A model generated the notes under the pieces. It did not search any database and was not told where the DNA came from. It worked only from the letters and a program-made list of their open reading frames with translations. Below, in pieces: positions 22,351 to 35,519 of a stretch of 64,000 nucleotides of DNA; position 1 is the first letter of the stretch; each line of letters begins with the position of its first letter. The translations under genes were made by a program, and so were the position numbers. Where the stretch lies: positions 22,396,001 through 22,460,000 of the forward strand of contig NC_080581.1 of the NCBI RefSeq assembly GCF_029962835.1, given 5' to 3'. This stretch comes from Magnolia sinica (lineage: Eukaryota > Streptophyta > Magnoliopsida > Magnoliales > Magnoliaceae).

Positions 22351-23104
22351 TATTGCTTTAAATCGATTTTAGTCAAAGTTTGTGAAAAATCAAGTTTTCA
22401 GAATAACTCGATAAGTTGGATATGTGCGTATGTTGGCTGAGTACTCTAGATCGAGAGTTAACTCTATCCGGTGTGGTCATGCAGACTAGGATAGGCATTA
22501 CAAAGCTTGGGTTATTGAATATTAGTTAGGTGGTCATTTAGTACTTAAACACATGTGAGAAGATAATGGTGATCCAGCTAGTCCCATGCCTCTAATTCTT
22601 TTGATCGCGATGTTTGGTCTTTGATTGTTATTAGGCGAGTTAGTTGGACAAATTTTTGTGCTTATCGCACAATGTGATTGAGTAAGAGATGTTGCATGTA
22701 GGCCAGTGGGCCCCACTGGTGAGTAATTACTAGTCGGTGGGTCCCATATGTTTATGCTTCTTCCGGCCTCTTCCTTTCTGTTGAGATTTTAAATTCAAAA
22801 TTGAATTTGATTTTAGATAGGAGATAGGGAGAAGATTGGATAATCTGGTCTCATCCCATCTCCTTCCTTTTCTATAAAAAGGGATGAGCTTTTCTATCGT
22901 AAAAAGCATCAATCATAAGAAATATCGAGAGTATACAGAAAGATATAGTGTGCACAATAATCTGTCCATTTTGGCTTGTCCTTGGGATGATCTAATCATA
23001 GATCATGATCCGAGGCCATCTGTACCGTTGGATCAGAGGTGTGAATAGATCCATCTGCTCCAATAGTAGATAGGCGGGCCGTTGGAGCGTTAATTTTCTG
23101 TTTT
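21888..23104. other. Unassigned AT-rich sequence
   Basis: No coding signal that I recognise. It includes the TA microsatellite at 22314-22348 and a TATA-like CTATAAAAAGG at 22872-22882 that could belong to an old LTR. Confidence 0.5.
22314..22348. repeat. (TA)n microsatellite
   Basis: About 17 uninterrupted TA units. Confidence 0.97.
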
Positions 23105-23460
23105 GTGAGGGTTCCATATCATGTAGACAGTCAGATCTTGAGGGCTCACACTTCCACGCTTCCCAACAAAAACCACAAAGTAAATTGCATTGAGAGCCTT
23201 GGCAGCATAAGTATACCAAACTCTCTCATCAACACTCCATTATCTTTGGGAGTGTTAGAGGATATACTATCAACCACGACTTGCTCCATGGGCATAGTCT
23301 ATCCTTATTCGACAATTGTCCAAACCATAGAATCAAGGGATCTCAAGCATACCATCATTTTAGCCTTCCGATAGGCGTAATTAGACCCATAAAAATAAGG
23401 TAATCATGTCATGGCACACCCCTCATGAGTAAACATAATTTTAAGGTTCCTTTCTGATCT
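23105..23460 (-). pseudogene. Start of a second copia (Sirevirus-like) gag, decayed
   Basis: Minus-strand reading downstream of the PBS gives FTHEGCAMT, then a stop, then FYGSNYAYRKAKMM, matching the copia gag opening. Further on there are phrases resembling the capsid N-terminus, with frame changes. The remainder of the element is absent. Confidence 0.75.
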
Positions 23461-23494
23461 TACTCTAGAAGGTTAAGTCCTTGAAGAGTAACTC

Positions 23495-25222
23495 GCTATG
23501 ATACCAATTAAAATTGTGTGGAATAGTTTACCATGACATGTTTTGAAGCTTGATGGAGTTATAGAATTGTAGCTAAGTCCTGAAGGGGGGTGATTAGGAC
23601 CACTTTAAAGTTTATTTTCCTAATTAATACAATTTATCAATTAAAACTAATAATAAAATTAACACTAAGGCTTCTAAGCCAAAGTGGGTCCAATTACTTG
23701 GATCACAAGAGATGAAATAGTTAAGTAACTAGTCTATAAAAGATAGTGACGTTGTGTGTTCTTATAAGTTAAATGCCTAGCATATAACTCAATTCAAGCA
23801 TTTATATAATTTAATAATCAAACATATAAGCGTGAATAGAATTGTGCACAAATGACAATCATAAATACAAGCATCTATAGTAGTTTGGTTTCCTTACTCC
23901 ACTCCCGATGGACGCACTCTCCTCGAGTATATCGGTATTCACTATCGGAGTTCACTTTTAAACTTTACAATGGTTTCTCCTAGGCTAACAAAAAACTTAT
24001 ATGTACACTCCCATATTGAAGGAGCACATTTCCACCCATGTCGTTGGCTCTCATGTAGACTAAGTTGGTTTTTAATCGGCTAACTAACAACCACTAGTGG
24101 TCCTAATCTAAGGACCTATATTTTTTTCATTCCAAAGGCTCTAACAGAGACTAACACATATGTATCTGTGTTTAGTGTTTATGGTCTGAATACAAGGCCC
24201 TACTACACTTCCAAGGGAGGCTCCCCATAGAGATACACACACACACAATGAATTCTGCCATACATAAGAGCCTAAGTCTTACATAAAAACCTATTCAAGT
24301 TTGGGTTAGAAAATCTACACTCAATCATATACAAGGAAGGAGTGTGAATAGACTCTACCATTGACACTTACTTGTCAGATTGAGCGCCTTTGATGAGCCT
24401 TATTTAGGTTGCTTCCCCCGTGCTTCAATTGGCTCCCCTTGTGCTCCCCTGATTGTTGACATCGATGTTTCAACTTTTATTATCATTCACCTTATATGTG
24501 ACGTGCTAATAAAGTAACTAATGCAAGGGAGGTAGTGGAATCTCTTACAACTAATGGATACTTGATTTCCTAAGGGATTCACCTAGATAGGTATTTTATA
24601 GGATTTAGATAAGCATTTGACTATAGATTTTGTGTCTAATCTCTAGAACATGGAGGAGATCAAGTTCATCTTCAACGGGAGTTTGGAATGCTCATTCAAG
24701 TGATAAATCAGAAGGAATATCACTCATATCACTTTGGTTTAGAGGCTTAGGATGAGGGATGTAAGTGGGGAATCACCTAGACTTCTATTGCACCAAAACC
24801 CATCTAAAAGCTCAAATACAGAATGCCTTATATAAAGAAATTTAAGTCCAATGGTAATAAAAATGAGTAAAAAATGGTATCCTCAACCAATTGATCAAGG
24901 GCCTTCGATCGATCGAACCCTATCAAATTTGGCAAGAAGGATTGATCGAACTCCTTCTAGAGTTGTTTTGGGTTGTTTGGATTATAACAATTTTGAACTT
25001 CTTTTAGCATATTTATTGTATTTTGAATGAGATCCTAAGGCTATGAGATGATCAAATGAAGGTTTACTTATCAAGGTTAGGATCATCTAGAGGTTAGGTT
25101 GTTTTGGGTCTAAGGTTAAGGTCACTAAGGCACATCATTTATATATTCTTCACTCTTTGATGCTTCATGTCCTCTTGTGTCATCGGTCTTTAATTGTCAA
25201 GGGCTCAACTGACTCCCTAACA
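23495..25222 (-). mobile_element. Truncated Sirevirus-like 5' LTR with PBS
   Basis: Minus strand carries TGGTATCATAGC at 23495-23506 (Met PBS) directly before an LTR of about 1.7 kb. The LTR's likely outer end is TGTTAGGGAGTC at 25222. The AAGGGGGGTGATTAGGACC phrase at about 23584 parallels the G-run block of the other Sirevirus LTR. With the gag start, this is the 5' end of an otherwise lost element. The inner boundary (about 23515) is approximate. Confidence 0.75.
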
Positions 25223-28200
25223 CATGGAATCACATGAGTGATAAACAAATAAATAAGTGCAGTAATGCTTGCCCCGCTAGCCGTTCAACTTTGATCATGA
25301 TTCGCCCCCAACATGAGGGACATCTTGGTTAGTTTGGTCATGAAGATGACCATCTCAATTGTTCCTTCTAATTCTAACTTGAGGCAGTATATCTCGTCCT
25401 GTCCTTTCTTCTAAAGAATGAACTAGAGACACCAAGAATTGCCCCTCGGGTTGTTCGGTCTCAATAAGATATTATCCAATGTCGATGACTATGAAGTTGG
25501 TCATCATGGCCAATGCTGACTTAAGGTAATAAATCCCTACCTTGGTGACCTACACAGTCTGCCCTCAGCTTGGGACTATCTGGTTTTAATGATTTTTGTC
25601 CTCATGCCGTCATTTAAGCAATGGTTATTTCTCTAAAAGAATTCCCAACAGCAGATTGAAATTATCAGCTTGAGATCTTCCCTATTAAAACAATTACAGT
25701 AGGCTATACTACATATTGTGAAGAGCCTCTACAATGCTCTCTAGTGAGATATTGTTGTTAGAGGAGAAACCAACTTTTAAATGAATGTGAACAGGGGATT
25801 TAGTCTGGTCTGACATTTGTTCCGGATAGGTTATTTTTTTTCTTTGTTAAAAACCTTGTTATGCATGATAATTCTTCTAAACTTATTCTTCAATTATAAA
25901 ATAGATGATAGCACACTTGTTTGACATAGCATGCTAAAAAAGTGCCAACTTCTATTTGAGCATACATGTGATGAGTTTTGGGGGGGGGGGTTGGTGTTTA
26001 TCTTAATGCGGCTCAAATCAAACCAAATGCCTTGTGATCACAAGCATCGAAATAGAGAGATTATGATCAGATTTGACAAGATTAGATGGTAATCCAACCA
26101 TTGATTGTGTAGAATCTAATTACCTGAGAAAGGGAGGGTTTATCCTTCTAATGAGTTCCTTTTGCCTTTGGCGAAAGGACTTTCAATTAAGCATGTGATA
26201 GCTTACACCATTCAATACTAAGATAATGTAATTATAAAAAATAAAACAAGGCCAAAGCTAATCAATTACATAAGTTTAAACTATAGTCGACTAATAATAT
26301 AAATGATAAAAAGAGAGAAAAAGGATAACTAACAATAATTATTTTCTAGCAACATGATCGTCGGGAATGATTGTCTATTCATGGTAAGAAGGTCATTGGG
26401 CATGAAAATTAGATTGACTACTTAGCTACTCTATGGTGAGACGGTCGTTACAACGACAATCAATCTGTCATGTGGCTAGGCTTTGTTATGCGACACCATT
26501 ATGGCTCATGGGAGGGGTGGATGCCTATTCATTCTTTGCCTAGCTTTATGATGAAGTGGTCATTGGAGGTGAATACTCATTTGTTTCTCAAGTTCATGTT
26601 CCGTTGCAAAATGATTGATGGCAGACATATCTTTGAAAGTCCATTCCTTGCATGACTGGGCAACATGGTGAGATGGTTGTTAGGAATGACAGTCCATTCA
26701 TTACCTCGTACGGCCGAGCTTCATGGTCGAGTAGCTAATTGTTAAGACGATTGATCATTCGTTACTTAGCCATGTACGTACTTTTTAGTAGAAAGGTTAG
26801 TAGGGTGACAATTCATTCGTCACTTCGAGTCCGCCCTTCTTAATGACATAGTTATGGGAAATACTACCATTCTTTCGTAGAACCCAACTCCGTGAGTAAG
26901 GTTGTCGTGGAAACTGCTTGAATTGGCTTTGTGGCATGGGATCCATAATTAAACAATGACCTGTTTGTTGCTATGGTCAAACTCCATAGCAAGATGGTAG
27001 AAAAATATTTAGGCACATGGAAAGATGGTCCTACTGGACATCCGTTTGAGACCTAGAAATATTTGTAGTTGGATTACATGATCGTGGACACAGGATGCCT
27101 AACTATCCTAATCTAATCTACTTAATTTGTGCTAGTTTTACAGCATTGCCCTAGCTTGGTAGTGGAAGTGTTAGATTGAATAATAATGATAGGCGTACAT
27201 GGGAGACGAAGGGTGGTCTGTTAGAGACTCATATTTGAATAGACATTTAGGGTCTTCCTTGATCAATTTGCTAAATGGCAAACATGGCCTGCTACACTTT
27301 TAAATTTGTATGAGTCTTTGTGATCTTCCTCAAATTGGCCAATCGTTGGTAAGTGTAGCTAATTAGAAATTTGGATGCTTTGGGTTCTTACTCTTGCCCC
27401 GGTGATAGACGTGTAAGAGTTTCAACACCAGGTCAACGGTTATACCCATAAGTGGTGAAATCTCACTACGTCGTGAGTGTGTGTGCATGTAAAAAAAAAG
27501 TAACAAAAATAATTAACCAGATTTTAGTGATTATGCTGGCCATTACATCACCAAGTCATTTTCTAAATGGTTAGGATTTTTCCACATCACTTCAAAGGCG
27601 CGAATTTTGTGCGAAAGCCTATCACAAGAAGTTCTTGTGATGGAATCTGGCTAGGTGGGTCTCACAGTGATGTTTCTTAGAAATCCACCCCATCGATCCA
27701 TTTTGTAAGATCAGTTGCAGTGTGAACTGAATGAGTTTTGAATGGACCTGATTTTTTTACTATTAATGAGAACACGAGGGGTCACACATAGTGGACTTAT
27801 TGGATGTCTTTGACAAATAATGTGGGTCCCACGTTCTAGCTAAGCTTGACTTTAATGGGTCCAGCCTCAATTAAAAGTAAGAAGAGGATAGGGAGAGCTG
27901 AAGGGAAAAGAGCCGGATTCCTTTTTCCTTCCTCTTTACCTTTTTTTTTGTCACATTATCAATATTTCCATTAAAATAAATGCAACGAGGAAAACGCCTT
28001 CAATTTTATATGAAAATGACACGTTAATTTATTATTTTTTATTTTAAAAGAAAGTGCTAGGGCAGTTCACACGGAGGAAGGAGAGAGGAGGAGCAATTCG
28101 CACAGCACGTGTCTAATTAGCACGTGTATGACATTTAGAACATGCTAGAATAAGCTTAACCTAATGGACACAACATGATGTTTAATGACATCCAATCCGT

Positions 28201-28240
28201 TTATCATGTGTACACCCTCCTATTTTGCTTACAACACAAG
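25223..28240. other. Old unassigned sequence with degenerate repeats
   Basis: No coding segment I can name. 26340-26830 has recurring phrases such as ATGGTGAGACGGTCGTTA, GAATGA(C/T)(A/T)GTC and ATTCATT at irregular spacing, which suggests an eroded tandem repeat. A G-run lies at 25979-25990 and CACGTG occurs at about 28105 and 28121. Confidence 0.4.
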
Positions 28241-30796
28241 ACCCAAGTTGACCCAAAACTCAGGTGCACCACACCATGTAAAGTAATGCCTTAAACCTCT
28301 AAAATAATGTGCTGTGGCCCACCTGAGTTTTGCAATGGGATGATGTCTTGGATGGATATTCAAACCATTGGATGAATCTTTGAAATGGATTAGATGGAAT
28401 ATACAACATATGGAGGCCCTAAATATGATCTGGAAGGTGTTTAATGGTGAATATAGTCATGCCCAACGGTTCCCTGATCTGGCCTATTCGAGTTTTGGAT
28501 CAGGTGGAAATTTGGGCCCCAATGAGAACATCAGGGAGCACAAATCATGGACGGATGGATGTTACTACAACACGGTAGCCGGCCCTTATCCAAGACCTTT
28601 TGTTCTGGATCAGACCTCTTTTGATGTTGGTTTTTCCTAATAGAACAAGGCAACAGACAGATTTCCTGCATTTTGCTATTTTCCGTCGGGCAGGTTAGGA
28701 AACTGGGGTCGCCTACAACCCGTCACAAACAAGGTGTTAAACACTCCAGATTTGTGGGATCCATCATGCTGTGTGTTTAAATCCACTCCGTTCATCAGAT
28801 GAAAACCATTATTTCGACCGTACATCTTCAAAACAATAACGAGTAAAATTTCAGTTGGCCCCACCGAATGGTAACAATATAAAATTACTCCAAAAGCCAC
28901 TAAGTTCACACGGTGCAGCCAGCGTGATTTTTTTTTTTTTTTTTTAAATTTTTAATCATGCTGATTTTGTTTCGTCTCCTTATCCTGGTAAGTTATGATT
29001 AACGGGTTTGATGAAAGATACCATGGTGGCCCCATATATAAACCTATGTTCGGTGTTCTGTCCCCATTGTTCTGTGTGGTGTGGTCCATCTGAGTTGTTG
29101 ATCTAGCTGATTTTTAGAATTAGGACATAAGATCGAGGATAGAACCTGATAGACAGAGTGGATTTTCCAGACAACATGGTGGCCCCCCACAGACTGCAGC
29201 ATTTTATCCACTGCATGAAAGAGGTGTTGTAAAGATTTTCAGTCCGATTAGGAGCATCCAATCACTCGTGTGTTAGAATAAGAAGAACAATCCTAAACAT
29301 ATAATGGGGTTGGTGGCTTTGCATCTCTTGCCGTTGTTTATTGCTTGATAAAGGCACTGGATATGCAATTTAGAAATAATGGTAAGGTTAGCTTTTCATT
29401 GAGGTGTGGGAAAACATCAGAAGGTGACATCAAGGAAACTTGAACAAGAAGGCATGAAAAAAATAAATAATAATAAACCGTACTAAAATTCATTGAAAAG
29501 TGGCATGCGATAGTTTTAGGGGATGCTAGTGGATGTTTTTGGGCCATATCATGCGTATGTCATGTTCGGCTGATGCGTGTTAGACGTGGCCATGTTGGGT
29601 CCGTTTTTTGTTTTTTTTTTTTGTTTTTCGTTTTGTTTTTGTTTTTTTTTTTTTTAAATTTTAATTTAAATTTTAAATTTTTTAAATTTTTTCTTTTAAT
29701 CTGTCCGATAAATTAGTGTTTGAGCGGTTTTTTCTCTCACCAAGATTTTCCAAAGTTTTATGGCTGCCGGTAGCCAGTGGCTGCTGGCCGGTTCCATGTG
29801 GGTGTATATGTTTCATCCATGCTGTCCATCTATTTATTCGGATTATGATTTTATGGCATGATTCAAAAAATGAAGTATATCCAAATCTCAAATGAGCCAC
29901 ATCATAGGAAGCAGTGTTTATTGAACGCCTGTCATTAAATTGGAGGTTACGGAAGTTTTGATTCAAAATGATATTTGTTTTTTCAAGGTCTGTATCATCT
30001 AATCAACAGGTTATATGTCAAATAAAGCTCAGGTTTATAATGCTGGACAGTCAATCACTACTGTTTCTGCTTCCCGTGGTGTGGTCCACCTGACAGCTAG
30101 AACTCCCTCATTTTTGGGATCAATCCCTAAAATGATAGGGATAAAATGGATGAACGGCATGGACAAAACGCATATTTAATGGTGGGGCCCATACAGCACT
30201 GACCAGCGGTCACCGTCACTAGCCAAACTGTGTCCGATGTATCCTGAGCTTGCAAACGGCCCAGCAATGAACATGCGTACCCGACATAAAATAGTAAGCG
30301 TACCTTGCTTGCTGTGGGTGTTTAAACTTTGGTTTGCTTGATGCCACTCGTGGTGCGCACGTGCATGTCAGAATTGATACAACCCCTTGATTCAAATCAA
30401 TCATCTTCGACCCAGTGTGGATCAAATAACCAATACGTCTAATATGAACGACAGAATTTTAAATTGATTTAGTGTTAATTGGAGGGTGGGATTTTTCCTC
30501 CAAAGACGACTTACTTTGTGCCTTCCCGAATAAATGACTTTCAAAATAACTGTGCAATCAAACAAAAGAAAAAAAATACACAATCAAACATTAGGAGCAA
30601 CAACAAGAATGTGTCACTTGAAAGAACTGTGTGATATATGATGGAGATCAAATCTAACATATGAGCATATATTTAGGTTACAACTAAGAATTATAGTTAA
30701 GAATTACTGTTACTGGATTGTTGCTACTACTATAATAAGCTGATATAAAAGATAAATTGATAGATTAGATTTGATTAGTTTTTGTGTTGGATTGGT
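28241..30796. other. Gene-free stretch with short dispersed repeat remnants
   Basis: Phrases like TGTGGCCCACCTGAGTTTT, GTGTGGTCCATCTGAG and GTGTGGTCCACCTGACAG recur here and elsewhere in the window, as expected for eroded non-autonomous DNA elements. Poly-T runs lie at about 28928-28945 and 29611-29655. No supported gene. Confidence 0.4.
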
Positions 30797-31577
30797 TATG
30801 CAAGGCTACGATGTAGTTTTAACTCGGTGAAACCGAGATTAAATCCTCATGCATTTATATTTGTGCATTTGAAAACACTTTAGAACTAGAACTATAACTA
30901 TAATTAATCATGACACTTAAATTAGAAAAAGCAAAGATGAAAATCTAAGTAATGTAGGGAGAAAATCAATAGAATAAAATACTAGAATGCCACGGATCCA
31001 CTTCTAACCATTCTAAAAGCCTAATTCACTTGATTCAATTACATAACTCAAGTGGAGTTTAAGTTATATCCTATTCAGCTGGATGATAGAGCAGTTAATT
31101 CAAAATTCACAACCTAAATTAGATTTGAACTTCAATTGATTTAGTTCCACATAAATCACCAAGTTAATGATCGTAGATAATTTAAAATATCAATTGTGCC
31201 AGTAGTTTATGATAAATCTATGAACTTTCTAAATCAACCCCTTCTAAAATAGATAAGCCAAAAATCTTATCATTCCTAAGGATCAAAGTGTCTGAAGTCG
31301 ACAATGGATTAAAGGAAACTAAAACTAAAGCTTTATTCAAATTAAAATCACTAAATTGTTCATCATTCAAACCAATAAATTTGAATCAAAGTAAACTAGA
31401 AGTAAAGGTTATTCTATAATTAAATCCCTCATCCTAAGACTCTAAACCAATGAGTAAGTAAACTTCTTTGATATTAACACTTTAATGAGGATTTTAACCT
31501 CCACATTGAAGATGTACTTGAACTACACAAATTTCTAGAGATTTAATTCAAACTCTATAGGTATACCCTTAATTAAA
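30797..31577 (-). repeat. Old Athila-like LTR, part 1 (interrupted by CACTA)
   Basis: The plus strand has CGATGTAGTTTTAACTCGGT followed by GAAACCGAGATTAAATCC, parallel to the GATGTAGTAATAA...GAGACCGAGGTCGAATCC block that opens the Athila LTRs at 49405, 51995 and 61939. GGATCCACTTCTA at about 30995 parallels GGATCCACTTGTAG in the others. The sequence resumes after the CACTA element at 49208. Confidence 0.6.
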
Positions 31578-31580
31578 TTC
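31578..31580. other. Target site duplication TTC, left copy (CACTA)
   Basis: TTC precedes the left end and is repeated at 49205-49207. Three bases is the CACTA hallmark. Confidence 0.8.
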
Positions 31581-31690
31581 CGCTACCAAAAAATCAAGCA
31601 AAGGCTATGGACTTTGAAAGCTTTTAGCTATGGATTAAATCCGTAACAATATAGCTACGGATTTAATCCGTAGCTAAAGCCTAAGTGATC
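31581..31690. repeat. CACTA left terminal and subterminal repeats
   Basis: Terminal inverted repeat at 31581-31611, then TTTTAGCTATGGATTAAATC and ATAGCTACGGATTTAATCCG, a near-perfect palindrome. In En/Spm-type elements such subterminal motifs bind the element's transposase accessory protein. Confidence 0.78.
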
Positions 31691-32099
31691 TGTATACCTC
31701 CTCACCTAAACCATATTAAACATAGATGGTGCTTAAGGGGATCCATGGGGTCCATTGGAATATATGTGTTTGATCTAAGCCATCCAACAATTCTGATATA
31801 TAAAATTATATAGATTAAATGTCTAAGTGGACCACACCATAAGAAATAATAAAAATTAAATTTCTACTATTAATATGTTGTGTAGTCTCCTTATAGATTC
31901 GATCTAACTCATTTTTTGTATCAACACTTCAAATAATATTTTAAAATTAATGGACGGAGTGGATATATGAAATACATCATAGTGGGCCACATGGTCCCAA
32001 AACCCAATGTCCCCAAGGAGCCGTCTGTCATGCACCCCTCCAAAATCCAAACCCCCTCCCAAAAACAAAACCCTTCCCATTCGCCATTTTCTCCCGTGC

Positions 32100-32295
32100 G
32101 CAGATGAAAACCATCTCTCCATCTCTCTCTCTCTCTCTCGCACTTAGTCTCTCTCTTTCCCTTGCCCTCTCTCGATCTCCTGCTCTCCCTCACCCTCTAT
32201 CCCTGTCTCTTGGCTGCATTCCCCTCTCTTTGTTTTCTGAAACCCCTTTCGCTGAAGGAAGGAGAAGAAGGAGAAGGAGAAGAAGGAGCACAGTT
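32100..32295. repeat. (CT)n and (GAA)n-rich low-complexity block
   Basis: CTCTCT runs at 32117-32170 and GGAGAA repeats at 32258-32290. Such CT-rich tracts are common in plant 5' UTRs, so this could be a captured gene 5' end, but no start-linked ORF is convincing. Confidence 0.6.
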
Positions 32296-32547
32296 AGTTT
32301 CTTTCTTTCTCTCTCTTTATCTGTTTCTCAAATCTGTTGCGTTTGGATGCTCAATCCTTCAATCCCTATGCTCAATCTTTCAATCCTTCAATCCGCATTC
32401 CCCTCTCTCTGTTTCTAAAATCTAAAAATGCTTTGTGGGCTCCACATAATATGTGTATGCGGGCCATTCATTTTTTCAGCTCATTTTAGGGCCAAATCTC
32501 AGGTGGACCACACCATAGGAAACTGTGGTGATTAAAAGCCCACCATT

Positions 32548-32745
32548 AGGGCATGTTTAGCTGGGCAGATTGGATGGAATTGGATGGTATTAGAGTGGAT
32601 TGTACGGATTTCAAGGTAATGATAGTTGCGTCAGTGGATTGGTGCAAGATCTATGGGATTACTATTTCCAATCTGTTTGGGACGCCCGACCAATCCCGGG
32701 ATTAAACCTTCCAATCCCTTTCAATCCCTTGAGCCAAACACTTGT
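32548..32745. mobile_element. Possible MITE (hAT/Harbinger-like ends)
   Basis: Left GGGCATGTTTAGCTGGGC...GATTGGATGGAATTGG and right CCAATCCCTTTCAATCCC...GAGCCAAACACTTG are imperfect inverted repeats of the common plant MITE type. No target duplication is clear. Confidence 0.45.
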
Positions 32746-33194
32746 TTTTTTTTTTTTTTTTTTTCCATCACTGTTGATGTAAATAACTTCAGAGTCCAAT
32801 ACTGTATTCTAACAATATTATTCTCATGTTTTGCTATTTTTTTTTAAACTTTTTTTTTTGGGGTATTTGTTCCCTTTCTTTAGGGACTTGCATTACCAGG
32901 TGAGATACTGTTCCAAGTGTACATTTCATTAAGAAATTATGTAATGTCTTTTGCCTTTTTGAAATCTAGCACATCATAGTTTTGAGCATATGGTTGTGGG
33001 TATAGATGTATAGTGTTTTTTTTATTTAAATTTTTTTAAATCATTAATCTTTCTGGAATTTCTTCAAAATACCATGTGCATCTTTCATATCTGAAGAATT
33101 TGAATTGATATTGTACTCTATGATTATCCTACTTTTCTTGAAATTATGGAACATTTATACTGTATTGATTGCCCTCTTGATTATATTGGTGCAG

Positions 33195-33261
33195 TCTTTT
33201 TGGTAAATTTGTCGAGATCCAATTTGATAAGCATGGAATGATATCAGGTGCAACCATCAGA
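33195..33261 (+). pseudogene. Myosin XI motor-domain exon shred (FGKFVEIQFD region)
   Basis: Preceded by a plausible acceptor (GGTGCAG), the plus strand encodes FGKFVEIQFDKHG followed by MISGATIR, the conserved region before the TYLLERSRVCQ phrase of plant class XI myosins. The exon breaks off after the Arg codon; a stop follows. Class VIII myosins differ here (FGKLIEIHF), so class XI is the better match. This is a captured or decayed fragment, not a gene. Confidence 0.85.
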
Positions 33262-34605
33262 TAAGGTTAGAGTACATTTTCTTTTCTTTTCCTTTTGTTC
33301 TTTTAATTTTTTAAAACTTTGGCTCCCCATTTTACTGCCGTTCATATTTTTCTGGAAGGGAATGCATTCATATTTTTTTGGTGATGTTTAGCCTCATGGA
33401 TCTTTGGCCTCCATTTCATGCTCTCTTGCACCGAATCTTTAATGCATTAACTGATTTCTCTTTTTCAAAGTCCATTGAAGCTCTATTTTTCTCACAAAAA
33501 TTTAGATAACCATCAAGAGCGAAATGAGTGTTCTTTTTTCACTGAGTGAGAGACTGGACCATTTTCAAGATTGTTATTCACCAGTCGTCAAGTACATTTT
33601 ACAAAAGGCTTTCTTCACCATTCAGGTGATCGATGCTCTGGTGAATGTGCATTATTTCGTTTATTTGCCTCTTAAACATGGCTTCTTTGTTGAATATTCT
33701 GGATTGTAATTTTTTTTTCTGGATTGTAATTCAGTACATCCCTTGTTTCTGCTATATATATACTGGATTCGATGTGCTTAGGATGCAAGGCGAAGGTAGA
33801 ATGACAGTTGCATTAACCAACCATAGATTTCTTAAAATGTCTTCCATGTCTTGTGCAATTGCCATTTCACAGAACAATCCCCAAATAAGGATTACCAAAG
33901 TTTTATTATGAGAATTTTAGTACTCTTTTGAGTATTGGAAAATCAAACAAAGGTCCAATTGATAGTTGAACCAATGAAATCATTCCAATCCCAACTAGGT
34001 TGTTCACCCAAATGGGCCCTTTTAGAAGGCAAGAGTATCAACTGGAGTCATTCAATCTAACAATTAATCCAAGTATTTGGATATTTGGCCCTGCAGTTCT
34101 CTAGCCTCCAGTGAATTTCGAAAAGGATTGGCCAGTGGCAACTCCTATTTGCTAAAAAATTTCCGATGGTTTTTCCAGTCTGTTCCACAACCGTGTGAAG
34201 CCTTTCTTTAAGTGTATACATGTAAATTTACATGTTTCATATTGCAGTAAATATTTGCTACTAGACATTCTCCACTAGAAAATAATGTGCTACAGTTGTA
34301 CAAATATAGCTAGAGGATGGTTCTATTTATTTAATATATATACTGTATATTATTGATTATCGATGAGGTTATTTGTTTTTTCACTTTAGTTTAAAATCAA
34401 ATATTGTGCCAGTCTTTTTTGCAGAAATGGACAACAATCTTTCTATCAGAAAGTGCAGTTCATCTGATGAAAACTAAGGATTGCTTACAATTATTCTATA
34501 TAAAAAAAGATTTTGAATTAAGTTCTTGTGTGCTTTATACATTTTATATTTGTACACATTATTGATTAGCCTGCAATTGTTGTTTTTTTTTTTTTTTTTT
34601 TTTTC

Positions 34606-34640
34606 TAGTGGTGAAAGTGGGGCAGGAAAAACTAACAACA
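34606..34640 (+). pseudogene. Myosin P-loop exon shred (GESGAGKT)
   Basis: After a long T run and TAG acceptor, 34610-34633 encodes GESGAGKT, the myosin ATP-binding P-loop. The next codons (NNK) fit the expected ETTK after loss of two bases. In real myosins the P-loop lies before FGKFVEIQFD, but here it lies 1.35 kb after it. Confidence 0.8.
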
Positions 34641-34644
34641 AAAA

Positions 34645-34700
34645 TTGCAATGGCTATGGATTATTGGTAGCCACAGGTTCTATGTCTACAGATTAAATCG
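34645..34700. repeat. Displaced CACTA subterminal block inside the element
   Basis: GGCTATGGATTATTGGTAGC followed by CACAGGTTCTATG and CTACAGATTAAATC resembles the 49065-49110 subterminal sequence. It directly follows the myosin P-loop shred. Confidence 0.55.
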
Positions 34701-35240
34701 TTTATTTAGGTTATTTTTTTTCTTCTGTTAGGCCTTTATTTTCTTTCCTTTTTCTTTTTTTTCCAGAGAGCTCATGTTTTATTCCCCACAATTGGGGTCA
34801 CCATGGTACTGTTTCTTTGGAAGGTCTGATAAAAATGCATCCGGAAAATTTTCTAAAGAGAGAACTGATCTTATGATTGGTTGGTTTGATTTTCATTCAG
34901 GAAAAAGAATTCATCCTATATTAGGCCCAAGCTCAATCCTATGTGGCAGGGACTTGAAGCCTAATAGGCTAGTCTATCCTATTGCCATAACAAGCCCTGA
35001 ATATTATTTCCAGTGATTATGGATATTGGTCCCACAATCATTTTAGTGCACTATTTCTAGTCTATATCCATTATATTATGAACTATGTTTTGTGTTTTCT
35101 CTATTAGGTGAAATTGAACTATATTCTTTTAATATTGATATTGGTCCGACAAACATGAGAAGAATTTGGCACTAGTTTTTTTTTTTTTTTCTAAAAATAT
35201 TGAATGAATTTTGTACTCTATATTTGAACGTATTTATAGT

Positions 35241-35318
35241 CTTAGGCTCCATTTGGTCATCACATTAGTATTTATGCAAACATTTTTTTTTTTTTTTGAA
35301 AACCAAATGGAGCCTAAG
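35241..35318. repeat. Short inverted-repeat element (17-bp perfect arms)
   Basis: CTTAGGCTCCATTTGGT at 35241-35257 is the exact reverse complement of 35302-35318, around a 44-bp loop that contains a poly-T run. This is probably a deleted MITE. Confidence 0.8.
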
Positions 35319-35519
35319 CCCTTTTTTAACTCCGCCAATGCAACTCCTTACATTGCCGGTCCTAAGCTTGGTTAAAGGAGGAGGGAGAAGGGCTTTAGAA
35401 TGAGATCATTAACTATGGAGGAGATCCTCAAAATGCAGTGAGTATCTTTGGTTTTATGGTTTTACTTGTACATTCATGTATTGATTACTTAAGCATGATA
35501 GTTATGTCCATTCTTTTAG

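Noticed and set aside
32104..32425. Ser/Leu-rich open frames
   Set aside because: Translation of a CT microsatellite; two overlapping frames are equally open.
34774..35016. 80-codon frame after a splice-like acceptor
   Set aside because: No family I recognise and no partner exons; left unannotated.
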